Of a stretch of 56,547 nt of DNA, positions 25,663-32,769 are shown in pieces (within the stretch, counting starts at the first letter, position 1; the number at the start of each line of letters is the position of its first letter). This DNA is from a virus, in IMG/VR virus record IMGVR_UViG_3300021376_000069, positions 1 to 56,547 of that record, one strand, 5' to 3'. A model generated the notes under the pieces. It made no database searches, had not been told where the DNA came from, and worked only from the letters and a program-made list of their open reading frames with translations. A program made the translations under genes and the position numbers.

Positions 25663-25719
25663 CCAACTGATGAGACCTTTAGCATGGTCGAAACCTAGAA
25701 GTGATTCGATGGTCTTGGT
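25662..25719 (+). ncRNA. Hammerhead ribozyme G, type I
   Basis: Core CTGATGA 25667-25673 and GAA 25690-25692. Stem I GCCAA/TTGGT (25662-25666, 25715-25719), stem II GACC/GGTC with loop TTTAGCAT, stem III ACC...GGT with GAA/TTC inside. Cleavage is expected after C25714, leaving a 36-nt leader to the ATG at 25751. Confidence 0.88.
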
Positions 25720-25750
25720 AGCTTTAACCGTAACAAGAAGGAGACTCATT

Positions 25751-26056
25751 ATGAGTATTGTAGAAATAAATATTATTGCGGCGATTATTTGTATATGTAT
25801 CGCAACAATATATAACCTACTCACTGATTTTAAACGATTCAATGATGTAGCTGTAGTAGCATGGTCTATATTAGAAGTGCTGGGATTCAAAAGAGAGTAC
25901 CATTGGAGCGGTAATATTATTGCATTCGTTCTTAACCAAGTAGTGAATGTAGTAGTATTTATGTATTTGCCAGGACTATTCCTAATCTGTGCTATATCCT
26001 ATATTATTGTAGGATTAAATAGCATATCAGAGGAGTTGAATGCAAATGAGCTTTAA
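25751..26056 (+). CDS. Small multi-pass membrane protein
   Basis: 101 aa from ATG 25751 with RBS AAGAAGGAGACTCATT; a longer frame starting at 25670 would translate through ribozyme G and is rejected. Predicted helices near residues 8-22 (IIAAIICICIATIYNLL) and 57-90 (IIAFVLNQVVNVVVFMYLPG, LFLICAISYIIVG). Function unknown. Confidence 0.65.
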   Translation: MSIVEINIIAAIICICIATIYNLLTDFKRFNDVAVVAWSILEVLGFKREYHWSGNIIAFVLNQVVNVVVFMYLPGLFLICAISYIIVGLNSISEELNANEL

Positions 26057-26276
26057 TATTGCTTTATGTATCTTTTCATCCTGGTTGTTCGTAGACGAAA
26101 TGCAATTCTTAAACGCAACACTTAACCAAACGCTTAGACTCGATATAAAGATTCTAATGCATATGATTACCTTAACTGTACTTTCAATGAATGCATCAAT
26201 GATGCTATCCATGCCACAAAGCTACACTCTATTCGGAGTAGTAGCTATCATAACCTATATCATCTACAAAGGATAA
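26040..26276 (+). CDS. Small membrane protein
   Basis: 78 aa, with AGGAG four bases before ATG 26040 (ATG 26046 is an alternative). Hydrophobic stretches at both ends (FNIALCIFSSWLFV; LFGVVAIITYIIY) predict membrane insertion. It overlaps the preceding membrane gene by 17 nt. No family recognised. Confidence 0.6.
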   Translation: MQMSFNIALCIFSSWLFVDEMQFLNATLNQTLRLDIKILMHMITLTVLSMNASMMLSMPQSYTLFGVVAIITYIIYKG

Positions 26277-26281
26277 CTGTA

Positions 26282-26608
26282 ATGTTAGAAGAACACTATC
26301 AAGGCTCAGCATTTAGAGAATGCCAAACCACTGACAATGAAATGTATTGTCAAACAAACAAATTTATTACTAGAGATGATAAGGTAATTGAGTATGTCGA
26401 AAGATATTATAAGAAAACCTCATCGTTCTTGGTAATGTTCAATCCCTCAAATATCCCACTATTTGAGGATAGGGTCATGGTCTATGCAGAACAAATTCAA
26501 TTTGCTAAGAACCTAGACATGGATATTAAATTTAAGAAGGATAAAAGACATCCAGATTTATATGTAGTACATATCGACCCAAAGAGTGAGATAGACACTA
26601 CATGTTAG
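26282..26608 (+). CDS. Unknown protein, 108 aa
   Basis: MLEEHYQGSAFRECQTTD..., soluble, mixed alpha/beta, with four Cys and a C-terminal DLYVVHIDPKSE strand. It lies between membrane-protein genes and overlaps the next one by 7 nt. Function unknown. Confidence 0.6.
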   Translation: MLEEHYQGSAFRECQTTDNEMYCQTNKFITRDDKVIEYVERYYKKTSSFLVMFNPSNIPLFEDRVMVYAEQIQFAKNLDMDIKFKKDKRHPDLYVVHIDPKSEIDTTC

Positions 26609-26844
26609 ATTTGTATATTAGCTGTTGGATATTCAGCAGTATCTTTTTTATTGGTTATATATTGGTAAAGAGAGATGAGATAGAAGCTATTAATGTGCCG
26701 TTTGATTTAGAATTTATTAAATCGGTAATAGGCTTTTACTTCATGTCATTCTTTACCTGGCATATGCTAGTGGCTCTATTAGTCACAGACCCAAAAGGAT
26801 TTGATAATGAAATTAAGAAATCAGTCCAAAACTACTCAAAATAA
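26602..26844 (+). CDS. Small membrane protein, 80 aa
   Basis: Two predicted transmembrane helices (LYISCWIFSSIFFIGYILV and FIKSVIGFYFMSFFTWHMLV) separated by a short charged loop. Overlaps the preceding gene's stop. Possible envelope or superinfection-exclusion role is speculation from topology only. Confidence 0.6.
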   Translation: MLDLYISCWIFSSIFFIGYILVKRDEIEAINVPFDLEFIKSVIGFYFMSFFTWHMLVALLVTDPKGFDNEIKKSVQNYSK

Positions 26845-26857
26845 AGGAACACAAAAA

Positions 26858-27238
26858 ATGAGCAATCAAGACACAACAACAGAGACTCCTAAGGTAGATA
26901 CACCTAAGGTAGAAGCTCCAAAAGAAGAAACTCCCAAAGTGGAGACTCCTAAGACAGAAGTAAAAAGCTTTAATGAAATCTATAAGGACTTACCTAGATG
27001 GTCTAAGATATTACTCTCGTTAGTAGTAATTAGTGCAATTTATAAGTTCGTCCCAATTGTGGAGCTATTGACATTGTTTTTCTGGGCTGTAATGGTTCCA
27101 GTAGTATTTCTATTTATGTTAGGCGTTATTAGTAGTGAGACCTATGATTCCATTTGTGATGGAATCACTGGTATTAAGAAAGCCGTCAAAACAAAGCTAG
27201 AAGAAGAAAAAACACAAGCTCCTCAGAATGCATCGTAG
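26858..27238 (+). CDS. Membrane protein with PKVE repeat N-terminus
   Basis: 126 aa from ATG 26858 (RBS AAAGGAACACAAAAA). The first 35 residues repeat (T/A)PKVE(T/A)PK units, a charged Pro/Lys/Glu spacer, followed by two hydrophobic helices (ILLSLVVISAIYKFV; LFFWAVMVPVVFLFML) and a basic tail. An earlier in-frame ATG at 26801 lies inside the upstream gene. Function unknown. Confidence 0.6.
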   Translation: MSNQDTTTETPKVDTPKVEAPKEETPKVETPKTEVKSFNEIYKDLPRWSKILLSLVVISAIYKFVPIVELLTLFFWAVMVPVVFLFMLGVISSETYDSICDGITGIKKAVKTKLEEEKTQAPQNAS

Positions 27239-27322
27239 TGCGTGTACTGAACACAACTACAGTCTTTTACCCCTAGAAAACCTAATCCCCCCTATCTCGA
27301 AAAGAGAGAAAGTACTTAACAA

Positions 27323-27886
27323 ATGTTTAGTAAAGTATCAAATGTAATCACAGTTTTTAAAGCGTTTTGCCACAATCCAAGCATTCAAGGAGAATTAATG
27401 GACAGCTTAAGAAAGAAAGTAGTAGAAAGCTCAATGAATCTCATCACTGTATATAGTGCAGTAATTGATGAAAGACATAAGGTAATCGAGACTTTATCTA
27501 AATTAGAGGATACTGTTAATCTTATTGAGGAAAGATGGAACCTACATGTAACAGATGTAGCTACATATAAGAATACAAAGATTGGTAAAGCGGTAAAGGC
27601 AATTATTGAATCAGATTCTGAGATTGATAGCAAGGTAATTAATAAGCTAGAATCAGCAATCGACGATGTGAATCCAAGAAGAATTATCAATGTTTACAAG
27701 GCTTTAGATACTGGTAGTCTCGAGAGAAGGCTTGATGCACTACAGGAACAATATGAGGAGATTCAAGGAATTAATGGTATTGCTGCTAGAGATACAGAGG
27801 TACTAGTCAAGCATCATATGCAACTAGTAGAGATGGTATTGGCAGAAAGGAAATGTGAATCCACACAAGAAGAATATAATTTTTAA
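27323..27886 (+). CDS. Coiled-coil protein, 187 aa
   Basis: Almost wholly helical with heptad-like Leu/Ile spacing (VIETLSKLEDTVNLIEERW; ERRLDALQEQYEEIQGI). No signal peptide or catalytic motif. It follows an 84-nt gap and precedes a 510-nt noncoding segment, so it probably closes this transcription unit. Function unknown. Confidence 0.65.
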   Translation: MFSKVSNVITVFKAFCHNPSIQGELMDSLRKKVVESSMNLITVYSAVIDERHKVIETLSKLEDTVNLIEERWNLHVTDVATYKNTKIGKAVKAIIESDSEIDSKVINKLESAIDDVNPRRIINVYKALDTGSLERRLDALQEQYEEIQGINGIAARDTEVLVKHHMQLVEMVLAERKCESTQEEYNF

Positions 27887-28127
27887 AAATATTTAAATAT
27901 TTTTCTTGATTTTCCGTTGTTACTTGTGTAATCTCAAATATGTGAGATGAGGTCGCAACGTTGCAGTTGCTTGGGTTGTTTGTGTTCAGTCCTAATTTAT
28001 CGATTTTATCGATACTTTAGGATTGCCTCTTGACTTAGTATACATAATATATGTATATATAAGTTATATACCCCCGACAGGGGGTAAGTCCTTCTGACTA
28101 TAAAAGAAAAAAAGAAAAGAGATAAGA

Positions 28128-28137
28128 TGACGAGACG
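28128..28137 (+). promoter_or_regulatory. TGACGAGACG element, copy 8
   Basis: An exact TGACGAGACG outside the ribozyme island, 12 nt after a run of AAAAGAAAAAAAGAAAAG and directly before the direct repeats. It is the only copy in the noncoding control segment and lies about 260 nt before the gene at 28397. Confidence 0.5.
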
Positions 28138-28138
28138 G

Positions 28139-28251
28139 CCCTAGTCTATTAGCAAACACTAAGGCCAAAACTCAGCTCGACTAGAGCTCACTCTATTGAG
28201 TCAAACTCAAATCAAACCCTAGTCTACTAAGGCAAACACTAAGTCAAACTC
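28139..28251. repeat. Imperfect 35-nt direct repeat pair
   Basis: 28139-28173 and 28217-28251 both read CCCTAGTCTA, then (T/C)TA, then GCAAACACTAAG and end in AAACTC, with small indels. Between and after them the shorter unit CTC(A/G)AATCAA recurs. Possible protein-binding iterons. Confidence 0.55.
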
Positions 28252-28396
28252 GAATCAAGCCATTCAAATCGAACGTAGCCTTTATACTATTTTTTACGTC
28301 GTTGCTTAATCCCCAGAAATCCGTTAATCCCAAGATGCTCTGTAACGTCGACAATACCACACTATTCCCAATAACCAAGCAAGCGAGTAATACACT

Positions 28397-28633
28397 ATGC
28401 TATCCGAGCTTACAATCAACGGTAAAACACATTATTTTACCCGTACTGACTTTGACTCAGAGTCAAGAATGTTTCCATCTACATTAGCTAGATTACTTAA
28501 TAGAGGCTTTACTGATTTAGAAGTAATTAATCTATTAGGTGCTAGTGATGTTAGATATTGTGATGATTTTGTTCCCCCACCAGGGGGGTGGGATGAACAA
28601 ATCCAAGATAAGGAAAATAAAGAATATGTCTAA
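28397..28633 (+). CDS. Unknown protein, 78 aa
   Basis: MLSELTINGKTHYFTRTDF..., first gene after the control segment. It contains a helix-rich middle (STLARLLNRGFTDLEVINLLG) and a VPPPGGWDE turn. No family recognised. Its stop overlaps the start of the next gene. Confidence 0.55.
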   Translation: MLSELTINGKTHYFTRTDFDSESRMFPSTLARLLNRGFTDLEVINLLGASDVRYCDDFVPPPGGWDEQIQDKENKEYV

Positions 28634-28916
28634 TAGATATGTATATGATATTAGTTGTATACAGGGATTATTAAAGCCTGGATATAATGTAATATATTGT
28701 GGCGCGGAAAAAAATAGAGATAACATTCTTTACGACTTTAATATTGAAATGAATCAAGCTGTGCTATTTAGATTTAGATTATTAGATAATACTAATTTAG
28801 GTATTGCTGATTCATATCTTATTAATAGCTATGAGTATGTAGATGTTATTGATTCAAATATATTAGGCGCGTTTAAAACACTAATTGGTAAAGAGAAACT
28901 ATTCCTACTTAATTAA
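28626..28916 (+). CDS. Unknown protein, 96 aa
   Basis: Start chosen at MSNRYVYD (28626) because AAGGAAAATAAAG precedes it; a longer frame to 28539 overlaps the upstream gene without an RBS. Beta-rich sequence (YNVIYCGAEKNR; VLFRFRLLDNTNLG). Function unknown. Confidence 0.55.
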   Translation: MSNRYVYDISCIQGLLKPGYNVIYCGAEKNRDNILYDFNIEMNQAVLFRFRLLDNTNLGIADSYLINSYEYVDVIDSNILGAFKTLIGKEKLFLLN

Positions 28917-28925
28917 GGATATACA

Positions 28926-29282
28926 ATGAAATATATTTATAATGAAATATCATTCCTTTTAGAGAATGACATTTACAGACTTCATTTGACTAGAGAATGC
29001 TTTAATTCTGATAAGGAAATACTATTATCCGCCGCGAGAATTATAGATGACATGCTCAGTCAGAATCTACAGACAACAGGCTATATGAATTTAGAGAATG
29101 ATATCAACGATATCCCAGCACAAGACTTTCTTATATACCTAGAGCATAAATATCAGCTTAATTTAGCTGTTAGATTATGCACTGATTTTGAAACTGTATT
29201 ACCCTTAAGTATTACTAAGGAAAAATACATTCCACCAACTAAGGATGATGAATGCAATACAGAAGTATCCATCCTAAAATAA
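28926..29282 (+). CDS. Unknown protein, 118 aa
   Basis: MKYIYNEISFLLENDIYRL..., with RBS AAGGATATACA. Leu/Asp/Glu-rich helical product; no motif recognised. It overlaps the next gene by 31 nt. Part of a run of tightly packed small genes typical of early phage regions. Confidence 0.6.
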   Translation: MKYIYNEISFLLENDIYRLHLTRECFNSDKEILLSAARIIDDMLSQNLQTTGYMNLENDINDIPAQDFLIYLEHKYQLNLAVRLCTDFETVLPLSITKEKYIPPTKDDECNTEVSILK

Positions 29283-29614
29283 ATGAATATGATAATTATA
29301 GATTATATTTAGCGGCGCAAAGCTTAATAGAAAAATATGTACATAGAACTCCATTCCTATTATCACATTTAGAGGAGAGTACTAGGTTAGATATTCAAAA
29401 GGATTTATGCTTTGACTCAAATCAATATTATGTTATATATAACAGCTACCTTGCTAAGCTTATGCAAGAGCTAGGTGAGCCGATTTCAAATAGATTGTTA
29501 TATCCTATTTGGCAACGCAGATATACTAACCCTGAGATTTTAGATGACCTTATCTTTCAAAGGATAGAGGCACATGAAGTACATAAAATACCACTTGAAG
29601 AGTTAAGAGAATGA
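29252..29614 (+). CDS. Unknown protein, 120 aa
   Basis: Starts inside the end of the preceding gene. Arg/Tyr/Leu-rich helical protein (NYRLYLAAQSLIEKYV; EILDDLIFQRIEAHEV). Its ATGA-type junction with the DUF1599 gene at 29611 indicates translational coupling. Function unknown. Confidence 0.6.
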   Translation: MQYRSIHPKINEYDNYRLYLAAQSLIEKYVHRTPFLLSHLEESTRLDIQKDLCFDSNQYYVIYNSYLAKLMQELGEPISNRLLYPIWQRRYTNPEILDDLIFQRIEAHEVHKIPLEELRE

Positions 29615-29943
29615 CTGAAAAGAAGCCAGCTCCTCCATTTCCTGAAATGGCAACCTATCAAAAGCTAGCAATGGATATTGCTACGTTACTACAACAAAAG
29701 AATGCAGCTTATGGTAGTGCGTTTGAAAAATCTACAGAAATACTAAAGCTATTATATCCTAAAGGGATTCCATTGGATTCATATAAGGATGTACATGTAA
29801 TAGTTAGAGTATTAGATAAGCTAAGTAGAATTGCACAGAATAATGATCCATTTGGAGAGGATCCATGGATGGATATTTGTGGATATTCTATATTAGCTCA
29901 AACAGAAAATCTTAAATTAAGAAAGAAAAAGAATGAATCTTAG
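29611..29943 (+). CDS. DUF1599 / MazG-like nucleotide-modification-associated protein
   Basis: 110 aa. KNAAYGSAFEKS, then HVIVRVLDKLSRI, then GEDPWMDICGYSIL follow the conserved pattern I know for DUF1599 (nucleotide modification associated domain 1), a MazG-like all-helical fold frequent in phages. Family members are thought to act on nucleotides, possibly as pyrophosphatases that clean the dNTP pool. Its acidic residues (E..., ED..D) would bind magnesium. The purA and purB genes lie about 2 kb downstream. Substrate unknown. Confidence 0.75.
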   Translation: MTEKKPAPPFPEMATYQKLAMDIATLLQQKNAAYGSAFEKSTEILKLLYPKGIPLDSYKDVHVIVRVLDKLSRIAQNNDPFGEDPWMDICGYSILAQTENLKLRKKKNES

Positions 29944-30439
29944 AAAGTATATTAATATTGCGCGCGGATTTTTTAATCTTGATGCTAAACAAAAAATACA
30001 AACAATGTTTCATAAGCTTGCTGATGATTTAAAGATAAATGTAAGCTACGATAGCGATTATTCAAAAAGATTCTTTCAAGAAAACAAGCATCTCTTTAAT
30101 GATGAAACAAATATAAGAGAGCTTCAAGAAAAGTTCGAAGCATTCTTTTGGTCTAAGCAAAAGGAATACGAGCAAAAGGTAATCGCTCAAACCTTTCTAT
30201 TAAGAGAGCAAATTATACTACTCCAGGATTCAGATTTACAATGGTATACCGAATCCTATATGCAATACGAAGAAGAAGTCTTTAGATATCTTAACAAGCT
30301 ATATTCTAGATATACAAACGATTTAAAGGATGTATATCTATCAAGCATTATGTCTGAAACCATTAATGAATTCTTTAGTAATATACAAGATGATGATGAA
30401 GACAATGATGCGCCACCTAAAAAGAAGAGGTATCAATGA
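29933..30439 (+). CDS. Unknown helical protein with basic tail
   Basis: 168 aa, highly charged helical sequence (NIRELQEKFEAFFWSKQKEYEQK), ending with an acidic stretch (DDDEDND) followed by PPKKKR. It overlaps the DUF1599 gene by 11 nt. No family recognised. Confidence 0.6.
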   Translation: MNLRKYINIARGFFNLDAKQKIQTMFHKLADDLKINVSYDSDYSKRFFQENKHLFNDETNIRELQEKFEAFFWSKQKEYEQKVIAQTFLLREQIILLQDSDLQWYTESYMQYEEEVFRYLNKLYSRYTNDLKDVYLSSIMSETINEFFSNIQDDDEDNDAPPKKKRYQ

Positions 30440-30732
30440 ATGCATTTGTGTTTTTCCTAGCCTGTTATGGTTTAGCATGGATTATTAGCTATGGTAAAAT
30501 AACACTACCATTTAGAGAATATTTATATGCGCAAAAAGATAATGTAGCTTGCTTCTTTCTATACGAGCTAACAAAATGTGTAGTATGCACATCGTGGTGG
30601 GTTGGATTAGTAAGTCTAGCTACTGGATTCCCACAATATGTATTTAATTATGAATACTCATTAATGTATTTATATTTACCATTTGCAGTATCTGGACTAA
30701 CTGCATTGATTATTGAATTATCAGAAGAATAA
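30436..30732 (+). CDS. DUF1360-like small membrane protein
   Basis: 98 aa with three predicted helices. The central CVVCTSWWVGLVSL matches the C-x2-C-x-x-W-x-G signature I associate with the DUF1360 membrane family found in phages and Gram-positive bacteria. The function of that family is not established. It overlaps the preceding gene by 4 nt and is followed by an operator-like inverted repeat. Confidence 0.6.
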   Translation: MNAFVFFLACYGLAWIISYGKITLPFREYLYAQKDNVACFFLYELTKCVVCTSWWVGLVSLATGFPQYVFNYEYSLMYLYLPFAVSGLTALIIELSEE

Positions 30733-30748
30733 ATGTCATTTTTAGCTT

Positions 30749-30825
30749 AAAAATTAATGTCAAAAATAACACTAAAAAAACTGTCAAAAATGACATTAAT
30801 TTTTGACCAATTATTGACACTTCCA
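30749..30825 (+). promoter_or_regulatory. TGTCA-N4-TGACA operator/promoter region, copy 1
   Basis: AAAAATTAATGTCA (30749-30762) and TGACATTAATTTTT (30791-30804) form 14-bp inverted arms. The perfect palindrome TGTCAAAAATGACA (30782-30795) overlaps the right arm. TTGACA at about 30814 could be a minus-35. An almost identical arrangement is found at 48210-48275 before the poly-Ubl gene, implying one regulator for both loci. Confidence 0.65.
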
Positions 30826-30850
30826 ACATCAAACCTGTAAAAGAATAAGC

Positions 30851-31048
30851 ATGAGATACGAAATTAAGTTTGATTATAAATCAGACGAATTGACGATTAC
30901 TAAAACCAGAAGAAAAGTAGATACATTTAGAAAGTCTAGAGTAGCTAAGAAATACTTGAATCAATTGAGAAAAAACATCGAAAGATTAGAATCAATTGAA
31001 GTAGGATTTTTAAGCGACGAAGAGCTTTTAAATCATCTACTAGGATAG
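30851..31048 (+). CDS. Small basic protein, 65 aa
   Basis: MRYEIKFDYKSDELTITKT..., Lys/Arg-rich, with beta-then-helix character (SRVAKKYLNQLRKNIERLES). First gene after the operator-like region, so it may be part of the regulated unit. No family recognised. Confidence 0.55.
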   Translation: MRYEIKFDYKSDELTITKTRRKVDTFRKSRVAKKYLNQLRKNIERLESIEVGFLSDEELLNHLLG

Positions 31049-31051
31049 CAA

Positions 31052-31219
31052 ATGGTACCGATATCAAAAGAAGTATACAAACAAAGAATAAAAATCTGTA
31101 CAGAATGTGAAAGCTACAATGCTACATTACATCAATGTAAAGAATGTGGCTGCCTACTTCTATTAAAAGCATTTTTAAAAATCTCTGAATGTCCATTGAA
31201 TAAATGGCCAAAGCAATAA
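31052..31219 (+). CDS. Small zinc-ribbon protein, 55 aa
   Basis: Cysteine pattern ICTECES...HQCKECGC...CPLNKWPK, the CxxC/CxxCGC/CPLxKW arrangement of the small zinc-binding proteins common in phages (similar to DUF6171). It is too short for a long-ORF search but has a clear frame with start three bases after the previous stop. Likely binds one zinc; role unknown. Confidence 0.65.
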   Translation: MVPISKEVYKQRIKICTECESYNATLHQCKECGCLLLLKAFLKISECPLNKWPKQ

Positions 31220-31228
31220 AGGACTAGC

Positions 31229-31588
31229 ATGAATTTTAAAGCATATTTGAAACAATTAACACCACTTGCGTTACTTAAGCTTGCCTTTCAAGACCACCTT
31301 GAGTCTTTAGGCTACAATAAAATTTCAGATACACTTTATATTCAGAATAATATCTCAATAGAGCTTCAAATGAATTCATTTGAACCAACTATTGTTATAC
31401 ACGATAGGTCTACCAATACTGTTACTAGCTATTTATTCGAACCAAACATTATGTATAAGGACTCTGCAATCATTAAAACAGAAAGATTAGATGATGTATA
31501 TTTCGTTGATGATTATATAGATCCAGTAAATGCATACACTCTATTGAAAATGATTACAGATAAAAAAGAGGAATTAGAATTAGAATGA
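31229..31588 (+). CDS. Unknown protein, 119 aa
   Basis: MNFKAYLKQLTPLALLKL..., helical start followed by beta strands (SIELQMNSFEPTIVIHD). RBS AAAGGACTAGC. It overlaps the start of purA by 4 nt (ATGA), so it is translationally coupled to nucleotide synthesis. No family recognised. Confidence 0.6.
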   Translation: MNFKAYLKQLTPLALLKLAFQDHLESLGYNKISDTLYIQNNISIELQMNSFEPTIVIHDRSTNTVTSYLFEPNIMYKDSAIIKTERLDDVYFVDDYIDPVNAYTLLKMITDKKEELELE

Positions 31589-32769
31589 TTACATCTATAG
31601 TAGGCGCTCAATTTGGAGATGAAGGCAAAGGTAAAATTACAGATTATTTAGCTAGTGAATTAAACAATCCCACTGTAGTTAGATGGTCTGGTGGTTCAAA
31701 TGCTGGACATACTATTCAAGTATATGAGCGCGAATACAAATTAAAGCTAGTGCCATCTGGAGCTTTAAATAAAAATGCCACACTGATTATTACTGGCAGC
31801 TGTTTAATTGACCTGACTAAGTTAATAAACGAGTTGGAATATTTGAAGAACAAATGGCTCGAACCAAAGCTAATTATTGATAAGGAATGTATATTAACAT
31901 TACCTCTACATAAAGAATTAGACGTTAAAAATGATTCCGTACTAAATATTGGTACTACAAAATCAGGAATCGGTCCTACTGCAAGTGATTATGTAAACAG
32001 ATTAGGAATCTCAATTAGAGATGTATTAAATGAAGAACATGTGGAGAGATTATTAAACGTAATTAAGCTACATGGTATTGGCGATTTAGATGAAAATCTA
32101 AAGGAACTAAATTTAATACACGCCTTAAAAATATACTCAAATGTTACACTGCTATCTAGAAAAGAAGTGATTAAATTAATTAAGCAATCAAGCAATGTAA
32201 TCTTTGAAGGTGCACAAGGTTCACTACTAGATATAAACCATGGCACATATCCCTTCTGTACTAGTACCCCCTGCCTGGCTTCAGCAATTCCTTATGTAAC
32301 TGGAATTGGAAATCTAAGAATAGATAAAAATATAGGCGTTTTTAAAGCCTATGTTACTAGAGTCGGTAATGGAGAATTTAGAACAGAGCTATTAGAAGGT
32401 AGTGTTAAAGAACACCTTCAATCTAAAGGAAAAGAAATAGGAACAAATACAGGACGTACTCGTAGAGTAGGCTGGTTAAACATACCAAATTTAATAGAAG
32501 CATGTGAGTTAAATAACTTTAATGAATTAGCTCTAGTAAAGATAGATGTGTTAACCGGATTAGATACTGTAGCAATCCTAGACAAAGAGAATAATTGGTG
32601 GACTTTTGATGGTTGGAACGATGAAATCTCTAGCTGCAAATCTAAACATGAATTACCTAAACAAGTAATTCAAATTATAGAGTTTATCGAAAGCCAAACT
32701 AAATTACCTGTAACAATAATTTCTGTCGGACCAGACAGAAATCAAACAATAAGGATTCAAAATGATTGA
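31585..32769 (+). CDS. purA: Adenylosuccinate synthetase family (PurA/PurZ-like)
   Basis: 394 aa, slightly shorter than cellular PurA (about 430). It joins IMP and aspartate using GTP. Motifs: GAQFGDEGKGK with catalytic Asp12, GGSNAGHT with His42, GPTASDYVNRLG, GTNTGRTRRVGW. Classical phage PurZ of diaminopurine genomes replaces the first Asp by Ser; here Asp is kept, so normal PurA chemistry is the default, though a PurZ0-like variant cannot be excluded. Immediately followed by purB with an 8-nt overlap. Confidence 0.9.
   Translation: MITSIVGAQFGDEGKGKITDYLASELNNPTVVRWSGGSNAGHTIQVYEREYKLKLVPSGALNKNATLIITGSCLIDLTKLINELEYLKNKWLEPKLIIDKECILTLPLHKELDVKNDSVLNIGTTKSGIGPTASDYVNRLGISIRDVLNEEHVERLLNVIKLHGIGDLDENLKELNLIHALKIYSNVTLLSRKEVIKLIKQSSNVIFEGAQGSLLDINHGTYPFCTSTPCLASAIPYVTGIGNLRIDKNIGVFKAYVTRVGNGEFRTELLEGSVKEHLQSKGKEIGTNTGRTRRVGWLNIPNLIEACELNNFNELALVKIDVLTGLDTVAILDKENNWWTFDGWNDEISSCKSKHELPKQVIQIIEFIESQTKLPVTIISVGPDRNQTIRIQND

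Larger units (their letters stand above)
27887..28396. other. 510-nt noncoding, repeat- and hairpin-rich segment
   Basis: No convincing gene. Contents: hairpin ATCTCA/TGAGAT (27931-27948); hairpin TCCTAA/TTAGGA enclosing ATCGAT/ATCGAT (27990-28022); an A/T-rich alternating stretch (28036-28070); GC-clamped hairpin TACCCCC/GGGGGTA with GACA loop (28069-28086); a TGACGAGACG copy (28128-28137); and a 35-nt imperfect direct repeat. Together these look like a control region, promoter array or replication origin. Confidence 0.5.

Noticed and set aside
25670-25750. Extended start for the membrane protein at 25751
   Set aside because: The extension would translate ribozyme G; the good ribosome binding site is just before 25751.
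31585-32769. Definite PurZ (diaminopurine synthetase)
   Set aside because: The catalytic Asp (Asp12) typical of PurA is retained, and no polymerase or DatZ partner is seen in the window.
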